A program made the translations under genes and the position numbers. Of a DNA stretch of 64,000 nt, positions 16,513 through 24,637 are shown one piece after another; position 1 is the first letter of the stretch, and every line of letters begins with the position of its first letter. Under the pieces are notes generated by a model. It was given only the letters and a program-made list of their open reading frames with translations, did no database searches and was not told the origin of the DNA. This stretch comes from an uncultured Oscillospiraceae bacterium (GTDB taxonomy: Bacteria > Bacillota > Clostridia > Oscillospirales > Oscillospiraceae), in assembly GCA_947599925.1 (NCBI GenBank), contig CANQFT010000003.1, positions 1-64,000 on the forward strand. The letters are read 5' to 3'.

Positions 16513-17289
16513 AGCCTCGCAGAGTTTCGCGCCATAAGGCGCGAAAGACGCATAAAAATTTTTTGCCAGGACATGCGCCTGGCAAAAAATACAGAGAAGC
16601 GTCCGAGCCGTCGTGAGCAGCCCGGATGGAGCGTAGTGAGGGAAAAAACAGGCTGGGCAAAGCCCAGCGGATTTTTCCCGAACGCAGCGAAGCCGGGCGT
16701 TGCGAACAGGCGAGGCGTGACAAATCGAAGCGTCCGAGCCGTCGTGAGCAGCCCGGATGGAGCGGAGCGAGGGCGAGCGGAGGGGCCAAAGGCCCCGCAG
16801 ACCAGCCCGAGTCGGAGCGAAGCCGGGCGTCGCGAACAGGCGAGGCGTGACAAATCGAAGCGCCGAGCCGTCGTGAGCAGCCCGGATGGAGCGGAGCGAG
16901 GGCGAGCGGAGGGGCCAAGGGCCCCGCAGACCAGCCCGAGTCGCAGCGAAGCCGGGCGTTGCGAACAGGCGAGGTGTGACAACTCGAAGCGCCGAGCCGT
17001 CGTGCCGCCAAAAAGCCTCGTAGAGTTTCGCGCCGCAGGGCGCGAAAGACGCATAAAAATTTTTTGCCAGGACATGAGCCTGGCAAAAAATACAGAGAAG
17101 CGCCGAGCCGTCGTGAGCAGCCCGGATGGAGCGGAGAGAGGGAAAAAACAGGCTGGGCAAAGCCCAGCGGATTTTTCCCGAACGCAGCGAAGCCGGGCGT
17201 CGCGAACAGGCGAGGCGTGACAGCGAAGCCTGCAAACGTGCGGCCCGGCCACTTCGGCGGCCGGGGCGTGCGCTGCAGCGGGCCGTAGA
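16513..17289. repeat. Mosaic tandem-repeat array, about 130-bp units with two palindromic insert modules
   Basis: Units begin (GAAGCG(T)CCGAGCC) at 16596, 16727, 16857, 16986 and 17097, with spacings of 131, 130, 129 and 111. Units share AGCAGCCCGGATGGAGCG and GCGAACAGGCGAGGCGTGAC. Two alternative middles occur, one with hairpin GCTGGGCaaaGCCCAGC and one with GGGGCCaaaGGCCCC plus CCAGCCCGAGTCG. At 16513-16595 and 17014-17096 a second module (AGCCTCGCAGAGTTTCGCGC... TTTTTTGCCAGG...CCTGGCAAAAAA) precedes a unit. The fourth unit is truncated where the module enters. Reading frames through this region are repeat artefacts, not genes. Confidence 0.9.
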
Positions 17290-17337
17290 AAATCTCAAAG
17301 GTCCTGGCGCCCGCGGGCGCCAGGACCTTTGAGATTT
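17290..17337 (-). terminator. 48-bp perfect palindromic terminator of the SLH-esterase operon
   Basis: It lies 11 bases past the minus-strand stop at 17349. The inner 34 bp equal the palindrome at 2737-2778. The outer bases differ but remain symmetric (ATCTC/GAGAT here, TGTC/GACA there). Confidence 0.8.
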
Positions 17338-17348
17338 CGGCGGAGCCG

Positions 17349-20114
17349 TTACCGGCCCAGCAGGGTCAGCAGGCGGTCCAGGATCGTGGCGGCCTCGGCA
17401 CGGGTGACGGTGCCCTTGGGGTCCAACAGCCCGCCGGGCTTTCCGGCCAGCAGGCCCTTGGTGGTGAGCCACCGGATGGACTCCGCGGCCCAGTCTCCGG
17501 CGGTGTAGAAGTCGGAGTAGACCGCGGCCAGGTCCGCGAAGCCGGGCAGGGCTTCGGTCTCGTCGTACAGGCCCTGGGTCAGCGCAAAGCGGTACACCAT
17601 GACCGCCAACTGCTCACGGGTGACGGGCCCGTCCGGGGCAAAGATGCCCTCCGGATACCCGGCCACCAGGCCCGTTTCCCGCGCCCAGGCCACCGCGGGG
17701 GCGTACCAGGCGTCGGCGGCCACGTCGGGGAAGTCCCCGGCGCTCTGGGCGGCGGGACTGCCCGCCAGACGGTGGAGCACGGTGGCCACCATGCCCCGGC
17801 TCATGCCCGCGTTGGGCAGGAACCGTCCGGCGCCGTCCCCGGCGAAAACGCCGGCGTCCGTGACCCGCTGGACGCTGGCGGCGAACCAGTCGCCCTGGGC
17901 CACGTCCACATAGCCGCCCACGCCGGCCTGGGCGTCCCCGGCCAGGGCATAGGAGGGCAGGGGCGTCAGGGCCCGGTAGCTGTTGCGCTTGGCCGCCAGG
18001 GGCAGGCCCTGGGCCGCCATGTCGTCCACCGCCCACTGGGCGATCAGGTCGGCGCCGTAGATGTTGAGGTGGGTGTCGTCCGAGGAGCCCTTTTCGTAGA
18101 ACTCAGAGCCGGAGAAGGGCGCGTAGTCCACAAAGCGGCTGTCGTGGGGCTTGACGCAGTTATACAGATCCATGGCCGCGTCCACCCCCACGTCGTTGAC
18201 GTAGCGGTTGGTGGCGGCGTAGAGGTCGATGCAGGGGACGGAGAGCTCGTGGGCCAGCGAGGCGGCGGCCTGGACGTATGCCTCCAGGCTCTCGTCGGAC
18301 AGCTTGCGGCGGGAGATGGAGGTGGCGATGACGGCCCTGGCCCCCTTCTCCCAGGCCAGCTCCACGTATTCCAGCATGGACGCCTGGAAGGAGCCCGGCG
18401 TGAAGCGGTCCCCGGCGGGGTCGGCGTAACAGTCGGCCTTGTTGTCGTTGTGGCCGAACTGGATGAGCAGGTAGTCGCCTTTTTTCAGGGAATTTTTCAG
18501 GGTGGTGAAGTTGGCCTCCGCCTTGAAGCTGCCGGAGGAGCGGCCGGAGAGGGCCAGGTCCACCACCTCCACGCCGTCAAAGTAATTGCCCAACATCTGG
18601 GCCCAGCCCTTGCGGGGGTAGCGGTCGTCGCCGTAGACGCTGGCGGTGGAGTCCCCCACCACGTAGAGCTTGGCGCCGTCGGCCAGGGTATCGTCGCCCC
18701 GGACGGGCCGGACCAGGGCCGTGCCGTCGGCGGCGGTGGCGGTGAGTTCAAAGGAGTCCCCGGCGTCCATGGGCAGGTCCACCGCCACGGGGATGCTGCG
18801 GCCCACGGGTGCGGCGGCGAAGGCGTCCGCCACGGGGTAGTCCGCGCGCCCCTTGGCGGCCCCGTCAGGGCCGTAGACGGTGATGGTCAGGGTCTCGCCC
18901 GGCGCGGGGTTGGGGTCGTTGCTGGTGAGGTTGACGTAGGCCAGTCTGCCGCCGTCCACAGGGGTATAGCGGGGGTCGCCGTCCCGGTCGGCGTAGACCC
19001 AGGCGTCCAGCGTCACGGGCACGATGCCCGCCACGGTGATCTGGAAGGTCTTGGTCTGGCTGGCGTCCCCTCTGGAGATGGTGGCGGTGAGGGTGGCGGC
19101 GCGGTCCAGGTCGGCGGCGGGATAGACCTTGCCGTCGGCGCCCACCACGCTCTCGTCGGAGCTCTGCCAGGTGATGGCGGTGCCCCGCTTGCCCACGGCG
19201 GGCAGCTGGAGGTCCCGCTTGACCGAGCTGGTGTCCCCCAGGGTCAGCGCCTGGGCGGCCACGTCCACGGCGGAGGCGTCGTCCGGGTCGGCCAGGACGG
19301 TGAGGTCAAAGGTCACATCGGCGGCCAGGTCCCGGTTCTCCTGCACGGAGAAATGGCCGGTGAGCCGGACCGTGGTCTCGGTCTTCTGGCAGCTGACCGC
19401 GCCGTTTACGTCCACCACGGCGGGGTCATCGCTGGTCCAGGACACGTCGCAGGACCCAAACTGGCTCTCGTAGCTGTCCACGAGGGCCAGGTCCCCGTCC
19501 ACATGGGCCGCGTCCGGGTTCTCGCCCTGGATGCGGCTGAAGGGAAAGGCGGCGATCTCGGCGGCGAATACCTGGGCGGGCTCTACGTTCTGGAAGGAGC
19601 AGCCGTAGAGCCGGAGTTTGGAGCCGGAGGCGTAAACGGTGTAGGTGTGGCCGCCCTGGACGATGAGGGTGGTGGAGGTGTCCGCGCTCACCTCCAGCTT
19701 CGCGCCGTCAAATCCGTCCATGGCCTGTCCGTTGTCCATAATGTAAAACGCCTTTCCTGAATTGAGCCGGTACATGATCTCCAGCGCGCCGGTCTTTACG
19801 CTGTCGTCAAAGGTGAAGGAGTAGTACGTCCCCGTGCCCTCGGCGGTCTTGGGGTTGGCCTTGCCGGTGAGGAAAGTGGTATAGCTCACGCCGGAGGCGG
19901 ACTCCATGGGCTCGTCCAGGGTGGTGACGCTCCACTCGTCGGCGCCCAGGGTGAGGGTGAGGCCGGGGATGCCGGTGTCGAGGACGGTCTCGCTCTGGGT
20001 GAGGCCGGGGCTCTCCGCGGGCCGGAACACCAGGGCCTCCTCCGCCGCGGCGGGGACCAGGGCCAGGGTGACGGCCAGGGCAAGGGCTAGGACAAGGGCA
20101 AGGGCGCGTTTCAT
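17349..20114 (-). CDS. SLH-anchored SGNH esterase, rhamnogalacturonan acetylesterase-like (CE12)
   Basis: A 921-aa exported surface enzyme. It has a signal peptide (about 1-24), a beta-rich region with bacterial Ig-like segments (about 200-360), an SGNH hydrolase domain (about 475-700) with VVGDSTASVYG (Ser), GRSSGSF, QFGHND and DDTHLNIYG (Asp, His), and three SLH motifs over the last ~190 residues (VDVAQGDWFAASV..., FPDVAADAWYAP..., FADLAA...). It likely removes acetyl groups from pectin on the cell surface. The ATG at 20114 follows AAGGAGGA. It lies 24 bases after the GH43 gene, so one operon for plant-glycan use. SLH domains bind the CsaB-pyruvylated polymer. Confidence 0.88.
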   Translation of the reverse strand: MKRALALVLALALAVTLALVPAAAEEALVFRPAESPGLTQSETVLDTGIPGLTLTLGADEWSVTTLDEPMESASGVSYTTFLTGKANPKTAEGTGTYYSFTFDDSVKTGALEIMYRLNSGKAFYIMDNGQAMDGFDGAKLEVSADTSTTLIVQGGHTYTVYASGSKLRLYGCSFQNVEPAQVFAAEIAAFPFSRIQGENPDAAHVDGDLALVDSYESQFGSCDVSWTSDDPAVVDVNGAVSCQKTETTVRLTGHFSVQENRDLAADVTFDLTVLADPDDASAVDVAAQALTLGDTSSVKRDLQLPAVGKRGTAITWQSSDESVVGADGKVYPAADLDRAATLTATISRGDASQTKTFQITVAGIVPVTLDAWVYADRDGDPRYTPVDGGRLAYVNLTSNDPNPAPGETLTITVYGPDGAAKGRADYPVADAFAAAPVGRSIPVAVDLPMDAGDSFELTATAADGTALVRPVRGDDTLADGAKLYVVGDSTASVYGDDRYPRKGWAQMLGNYFDGVEVVDLALSGRSSGSFKAEANFTTLKNSLKKGDYLLIQFGHNDNKADCYADPAGDRFTPGSFQASMLEYVELAWEKGARAVIATSISRRKLSDESLEAYVQAAASLAHELSVPCIDLYAATNRYVNDVGVDAAMDLYNCVKPHDSRFVDYAPFSGSEFYEKGSSDDTHLNIYGADLIAQWAVDDMAAQGLPLAAKRNSYRALTPLPSYALAGDAQAGVGGYVDVAQGDWFAASVQRVTDAGVFAGDGAGRFLPNAGMSRGMVATVLHRLAGSPAAQSAGDFPDVAADAWYAPAVAWARETGLVAGYPEGIFAPDGPVTREQLAVMVYRFALTQGLYDETEALPGFADLAAVYSDFYTAGDWAAESIRWLTTKGLLAGKPGGLLDPKGTVTRAEAATILDRLLTLLGR

Positions 20115-20138
20115 GGTGATTCCTCCTTAGGGTGAAAT

Positions 20139-21680
20139 TTACGGGGTGAAACGGACACGGTGAAAGCGGCCGTCGCCGCCGGGGACATTGCGGACGTTCC
20201 GGGCGAAGAGCGCGGGCCTGGCCCCGGACCAGGAAGAGGGCCCGGCGTAGAAAGAGCCGGTGAGGACCTCCTCCGTTCCGTCAGGCCGCAGGTAGCCGTA
20301 GGTGACGCTGCCGCCCTGGAAGAAGTGGAGCCGGAGCGTGACCCGGTCGCCGGGGTAGGGGACGGCGCGGACCGTCTCCTCCTCCGCCTCGCCCTGGGCG
20401 GTGGGCTGGGTCACGGCGCCGCGGTAGAGGACCAGGCGGCGGCCGGAGGCGTCCCTTTGGAGGGCCAGCGCGGAGTAGCTGTGGCCCAGGACGGCGATCC
20501 CCGCCTCGTCCCCCTCCTCCCTGTCCTCCAGAGTCAGGGACGCCTCCATGGTAAAGGCCCACGCCTGGGGCGTCTGGGAGAGGACGTTGGGCAGATACCA
20601 CAAGAGGCTCCGGTCCCGGACGCAGGGCAGGATGTGGAGCCGCAGACCGCCGTCCAGGTCGTACCAGCGCCTTTGGGGGTTGGCCTGCCACTGCCACTGG
20701 AGCGCCAGGTCGGGGCCGGAGAAATCGTCATCGCAGGCCATGGAAAAATCGCTTCCCTTGTCCGGCAGGGGCAGAGGGTGGGACAGGACCGGCTGGCCCA
20801 CGCCCTGGCTGTTGGGCTTTTCCCCCATGGCGGGCCAGCCGTCGGCCCAGGTCATAGGTTGGAGGTGGAGCACCCGGCCATAGACGCCCCGCTCCTGGAA
20901 ATGGAGGAACCAGTCCGCGCCGTCAGGGGTGTCCACCCAGGCCCCTTGGTGGGGGCCGTTCACCGGCGTGGCGCCCTGGTGGAGCACGATCTTGTCCTCG
21001 TAGGGGCCCAGGGGCGACCGGGCCCGGAGCACCGTCTGCCAGCCGGTGCCCACGCCGCCGGCAGGGGCAAAGATGTAGTACCAGCCGTCCCGCCGGTACA
21101 TCTTCGGCCCCTCCATGGTGGGGTGCCGGACCGGGTCGTTGAACACCTCCGTCCCCTGGTCCAGAAGCCGCATACCGTCCGGCGACATGGCGCACACGTC
21201 GATGCGGTGCTTGATCCCGCAGCGGCTGCGGGCAAAGGCGTGGACCAGATAGGCCGCGCCGTCGTCGTCCCAGAAGGGGCAGGGGTCGATCCAGCCCTTG
21301 CCCTGCCACACGCAGTGGAGCGGGCTCCAGGGGCCGGCGGGGTCCGCGGCGGTGGTGACAAAGATCCCCTCGTCAGGCAAGGGGATGTACACATAAAAAA
21401 GGCCGTCGTGCCAGCGGATGGCGGGGGCCCAGGCGCCCGCGCCGTGGCAGGGCTGGGCGTAGCGGGCAAAGGGCAGGGCGCTGACGCACCAGCTGATCTG
21501 CCGCCAGTGGACCAGGTCCTTGGAGTGGAGCACCGGCACGCCGGGGAGATAGGTAAAAGAGGAGGCCACCAGGTAGTAGTCCTCTCCCACGCGAATGGCG
21601 TCCGGGTCGCTGAGGTCCATGGCCAGGATGGGATTGCGGTAGACCTCCGCCCCCTCCGGCGCGCTGTTGTAAAGACCCAT
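20139..21680 (-). CDS. Glycoside hydrolase family 43 enzyme
   Basis: A 513-aa five-bladed beta-propeller glycosidase with a C-terminal concanavalin-like domain (about 320-513). NPILAMDLSDPDAIRV holds the catalytic base Asp, GWIDPCPFWDDDG the pKa-modulating Asp and TMEGPKMYRRDG the acid Glu. The architecture is that of beta-xylosidase/arabinofuranosidase-like GH43 members. No signal peptide is seen, so it probably acts in the cytoplasm on imported oligosaccharides. The ATG at 21680 is set by GGAGGGGG, and the promoter is at 21721-21749. Confidence 0.88.
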   Translation of the reverse strand: MGLYNSAPEGAEVYRNPILAMDLSDPDAIRVGEDYYLVASSFTYLPGVPVLHSKDLVHWRQISWCVSALPFARYAQPCHGAGAWAPAIRWHDGLFYVYIPLPDEGIFVTTAADPAGPWSPLHCVWQGKGWIDPCPFWDDDGAAYLVHAFARSRCGIKHRIDVCAMSPDGMRLLDQGTEVFNDPVRHPTMEGPKMYRRDGWYYIFAPAGGVGTGWQTVLRARSPLGPYEDKIVLHQGATPVNGPHQGAWVDTPDGADWFLHFQERGVYGRVLHLQPMTWADGWPAMGEKPNSQGVGQPVLSHPLPLPDKGSDFSMACDDDFSGPDLALQWQWQANPQRRWYDLDGGLRLHILPCVRDRSLLWYLPNVLSQTPQAWAFTMEASLTLEDREEGDEAGIAVLGHSYSALALQRDASGRRLVLYRGAVTQPTAQGEAEEETVRAVPYPGDRVTLRLHFFQGGSVTYGYLRPDGTEEVLTGSFYAGPSSWSGARPALFARNVRNVPGGDGRFHRVRFTP

Positions 21681-21720
21681 GATGGTCCCCCTCCTTCCCC
21701 GCTCTCGAACGGTCATGTCC

Positions 21721-21749
21721 ATCATACCACCGCCGGCCAGCGCCGTCAA
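21721..21749 (-). promoter_or_regulatory. Promoter of the GH43-esterase operon
   Basis: Minus strand: TTGACG (21749-21744), 17-base spacer ending TGG, TATGAT (21726-21721). Confidence 0.75.
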
Positions 21750-21819
21750 GCGTGTGGAATTTGCATAAGAATTTCCCCTCCGGGCCGCCGGATTTTGGCG
21801 TTTCCCGCGGAAATTTCCC

Positions 21820-21848
21820 TTGCGCCAAGGGGTCGAATATGGTAGAAT
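21820..21848 (+). promoter_or_regulatory. Promoter of the AGCS symporter gene
   Basis: TTGCGC (21820-21825), 17-base spacer ending TGG, TAGAAT (21843-21848). The leader of about 50 bases shows no riboswitch I can recognise. Confidence 0.7.
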
Positions 21849-21905
21849 AGCCCTATCTTATTGCGTTAGTGTGCTAAAGCGCAAGTCGAGAGGAGAGAGA
21901 CACCC

Positions 21906-23399
21906 ATGGAAAAATTTGGCGAGATCGTCGCCAACGTCAACGGTGTGGTCAACGACTTCGTGTGGGGCCTGCCCATGCTGGTCCTGCTGGTGGGCACGGG
22001 CATTTTGATGACCCTGCTCACCAAGGTCTTCCAGGTGAGCCACTTCGGTCACTGGATGAAGGAGACCATCGGCGGTATCTTCACCAACCGCCACATCACC
22101 GCCCACACCGGCAAGGAGGACAAGTCCATCAGCCAGTTCCAGAGCCTCTGCACCGCCCTGGCCGCCACCATCGGCACGGGCAACATCGCCGGCGTGGCCA
22201 CGGCCATCATCTCCGGCGGCCCCGGGGCCATCTTCTGGATGTGGATCGTGGCCATCTTCGGCATGATGACCAACTTCTCTGAGAACGTGCTGGGCATCTT
22301 CTACCGCCGCAAGAACGAAAAGGGCGAGTGGCAGGGCGGCGCCATGTACTACCTGCGGGACGGTCTGGGCAGTTACAAGGGCTGCAAGCAGATCGGCAAG
22401 GTGCTGGCGGTGCTGTTCAGCTGCTTCTGCGTGCTGGCCAGCTTCGGCATCGGCAACATGAGCCAGATCAACTCCATCGCCGTGAACATGAACGCCTCCT
22501 TCTCCATTCCGCCGCTGGCCACGGGCATCGTGCTGATGCTCCTGGCGGCCCTGGTCATCGTGGGCGGGCTCAAGCGCATCGCCTCGGTCACGGAGAAATT
22601 GGTGCCCTTTATGGCCATCGCCTACGTCATCGGCGCTGTGGTGATCGTGGTGATGAATGCCGGCATGATCCTCCCCGCCTTTGCCTCCATCTTCAAGGGC
22701 GCCTTTGGCCTGAAGGCCGTGGGCGGCGGCATCGTGGGCAGCGGCGTGAAGCTGGCCATCACCTGGGGCATGAAGCGGGGCGTGTTCTCCAACGAGGCTG
22801 GTCTGGGCTCCAGCGTCATGGTCCACTCCAGCTCCAACGTCAAGGAGCCGGTGAAGCAGGGGATGTGGGGTATCTTTGAGGTGTTTATGGACACCATCGT
22901 GGTCTGCACCCTCACCGCCCTGACCATGCTCACCTCCGGCCTGGTGGACCTGAACACCGGCGATATGATCTCCAAGTCTGAGGGCACCGCCCTGGCCGCC
23001 GAGGTCTTTGGTCTGCACTTTGGCACCCTGGGCACGGCGTTCATCGCCATCGCCATCCTGCTCTTCGCCTTCTCCACGGTGCTGGGCTGGAGCCACTACG
23101 GGTCCACCGCCTTTACATACCTCTTCGGCACCAAGGCGGTGATCGGCTACAAGGTGGTCTTCGTCCTGTTCATCCTGGTGGGCGCCACCATGAACCTGGG
23201 TCTGGCCTGGGACCTGAGTGACACCTTCAACGGCCTGATGGCCATCCCCAACCTCATCGGCGTGCTCAGCCTCAGCGGCGTGGTGATGAAGATCACCAAG
23301 AACTACGTAGACCGCAAGTTCAGAAAGCTGGACGTGGTCCCCATGTACTCCGCCTTCGCGGATGTCCAGGCCCAGCAGCTCCAGAATACAGAGGATTAA
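21906..23399 (+). CDS. Sodium:alanine/glycine symporter (AGCS family)
   Basis: A 497-aa polytopic importer of small neutral amino acids driven by Na+. It has the family signatures GTGNIAGVATAIISGGPGA and ITWGMKRGVFSNEAGLGSS, and about 10-11 membrane segments. Length is typical. The ATG at 21906 lies behind GAGAGGAGAGAG. The gene stands alone, with two hairpins downstream, convergent to the AI-2E-family permease. Confidence 0.93.
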   Translation: MEKFGEIVANVNGVVNDFVWGLPMLVLLVGTGILMTLLTKVFQVSHFGHWMKETIGGIFTNRHITAHTGKEDKSISQFQSLCTALAATIGTGNIAGVATAIISGGPGAIFWMWIVAIFGMMTNFSENVLGIFYRRKNEKGEWQGGAMYYLRDGLGSYKGCKQIGKVLAVLFSCFCVLASFGIGNMSQINSIAVNMNASFSIPPLATGIVLMLLAALVIVGGLKRIASVTEKLVPFMAIAYVIGAVVIVVMNAGMILPAFASIFKGAFGLKAVGGGIVGSGVKLAITWGMKRGVFSNEAGLGSSVMVHSSSNVKEPVKQGMWGIFEVFMDTIVVCTLTALTMLTSGLVDLNTGDMISKSEGTALAAEVFGLHFGTLGTAFIAIAILLFAFSTVLGWSHYGSTAFTYLFGTKAVIGYKVVFVLFILVGATMNLGLAWDLSDTFNGLMAIPNLIGVLSLSGVVMKITKNYVDRKFRKLDVVPMYSAFADVQAQQLQNTED

Positions 23400-23485
23400 A
23401 AGCCTCGCAGAGTTTCGCGCCGAATGGCGCGAAACTCTGCGAGGCTTCAAACCAAAACGCCTGTCTCACAAGGAGACAGGCGTTT
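23400..23485. terminator. Two consecutive terminator hairpins between convergent genes
   Basis: The first, 23400-23447, has a 22-bp perfect stem with a GAAT loop, starting one base after the symporter stop. Its arms are a dispersed repeat (see 13208 and 16513). The second, 23455-23485, is AAACGCCTGTCTC/GAGACAGGCGTTT with a 5-base loop and then GTTT. A further direct copy GAGACAGGCGTTTT at 23493-23506 precedes the stop of the minus-strand permease gene. Confidence 0.75.
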
Positions 23486-23509
23486 GTTTAAAGAGACAGG
23501 CGTTTTGGC

Positions 23510-24619
23510 TTAGTTCCGGTTGGGGCGGCTGCCCACGTCCTCTTTGAGCAGCCGGTACACCGCGGCGGCCAGGGGCACGCCCAGGAGCATCCCCAGGATG
23601 CCCATGGTGCCGCCGCCGACGATCACCGCCGCCAGCACCCAGATGCCCGGCAGACCCAGGGTCTTGCCGATGATCCTGGGGTAGATGAGGTTGCCCTCCA
23701 CCTGCTGCAAAATGACCAGATAGAGCAAAAACAGCGCGGCCCGGAGAGGCGAGACCGTGAGGATCAGCAAAAAGCCGATGAAGCCGCCGATATAGCCGCC
23801 GATGACGGGGATCAGGGCGGTGAAGCCCACCACGGTGCCCACCACCGCGGCGAAGGGGAAGCCAAAGACCAGCATCCCCACCGCGCACATCACGCCCAGG
23901 ACCACCGCGTCCGCGCCCTTGCCCACGATGTAATCGTGGAAGCAGTCCTCCACCACCGCCAGCACGTGGGCTATCTTCTCCCGCCAGCTCTTTTTCAAAT
24001 ACTTCCGGCCCAGGGTCTTGGCCTGGCGGCCCAGCTGTTCCTTGCCCGCCAGCACATAGGCCGCGAAGATCAGGGCCATGAGGAAGTTGAAGGTGAGGGA
24101 GACCACGGAGGTGATGACCTCGGCCGCCATGCCCGCCACGCTGCCAAAGCCGCTGAGGAGCACGCCGCCCACCCGCTCGATCAGATCCTGCCAGTTGAGG
24201 CCGTTGAGCCACTGGGCCAGCTCGGGGCTGGTCAGGCCGGAGTTGGCCAGGGCGCCGCTGATGCTCTGGAGGGTGCCGGGCACGGTGGCCGCTATCAGCT
24301 CGGCGCAGTCCAGCAGTTCCGGGATGACCAACAGCACCAGCGCGGTGAGGATCACGCCCACGCACAAAAAGGCCAGCAGCAGACAGACGCCCCGGCGGAC
24401 GGGCCCCATCCAGGGCTTTTTGCTGTCGGGGAAAAAGTGCCGCTCAAAAAAGCGCATGGGGATGTTGAGGATAAAGGCGATGGCACAGCCCACCAGGATG
24501 GGGGTGGCCGCGTGGAGGGCCAGCAGGAGAAAGTCCACCATCACGTCCCAATATCGAATGCACAAAAACAGCAAAAACGCGCTGATGCCGATGCGGAGGC
24601 AGGTTTTCCAACTGGGCAT
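23510..24619 (-). CDS. AI-2E family transporter
   Basis: A 369-aa membrane protein with about eight segments, matching the AI-2E/YtvI/PerM family. It has a hydrophobic start (ISAFLLFLCIRYW), a long extracytoplasmic/amphipathic loop (about 110-170) and the family's C-terminal PLRAALFLLYLVILQQVEGNLIYPRIIGK region with GLPGIWVLAAVIVGGG. Members export small molecules or act as Na+/H+ antiporters. The substrate here is unknown. The ATG at 24619 is 18 bases after the HD-GYP regulator, so it is probably the last gene of that operon. Confidence 0.85.
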   Translation of the reverse strand: MPSWKTCLRIGISAFLLFLCIRYWDVMVDFLLLALHAATPILVGCAIAFILNIPMRFFERHFFPDSKKPWMGPVRRGVCLLLAFLCVGVILTALVLLVIPELLDCAELIAATVPGTLQSISGALANSGLTSPELAQWLNGLNWQDLIERVGGVLLSGFGSVAGMAAEVITSVVSLTFNFLMALIFAAYVLAGKEQLGRQAKTLGRKYLKKSWREKIAHVLAVVEDCFHDYIVGKGADAVVLGVMCAVGMLVFGFPFAAVVGTVVGFTALIPVIGGYIGGFIGFLLILTVSPLRAALFLLYLVILQQVEGNLIYPRIIGKTLGLPGIWVLAAVIVGGGTMGILGMLLGVPLAAAVYRLLKEDVGSRPNRN

Positions 24620-24637
24620 GGGTCCGCACTTCCCTTC

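Noticed and set aside
15161-17086. Minus-strand 641-codon frame through the repeat array
   Set aside because: Only the last 97 codons (start 15451) are a gene. The rest reads tandem repeat units and the antisense of gluQ.
16596-17221. CRISPR array
   Set aside because: Units of about 130 bp are homologous along their whole length, without unique spacers, and no cas genes are near.
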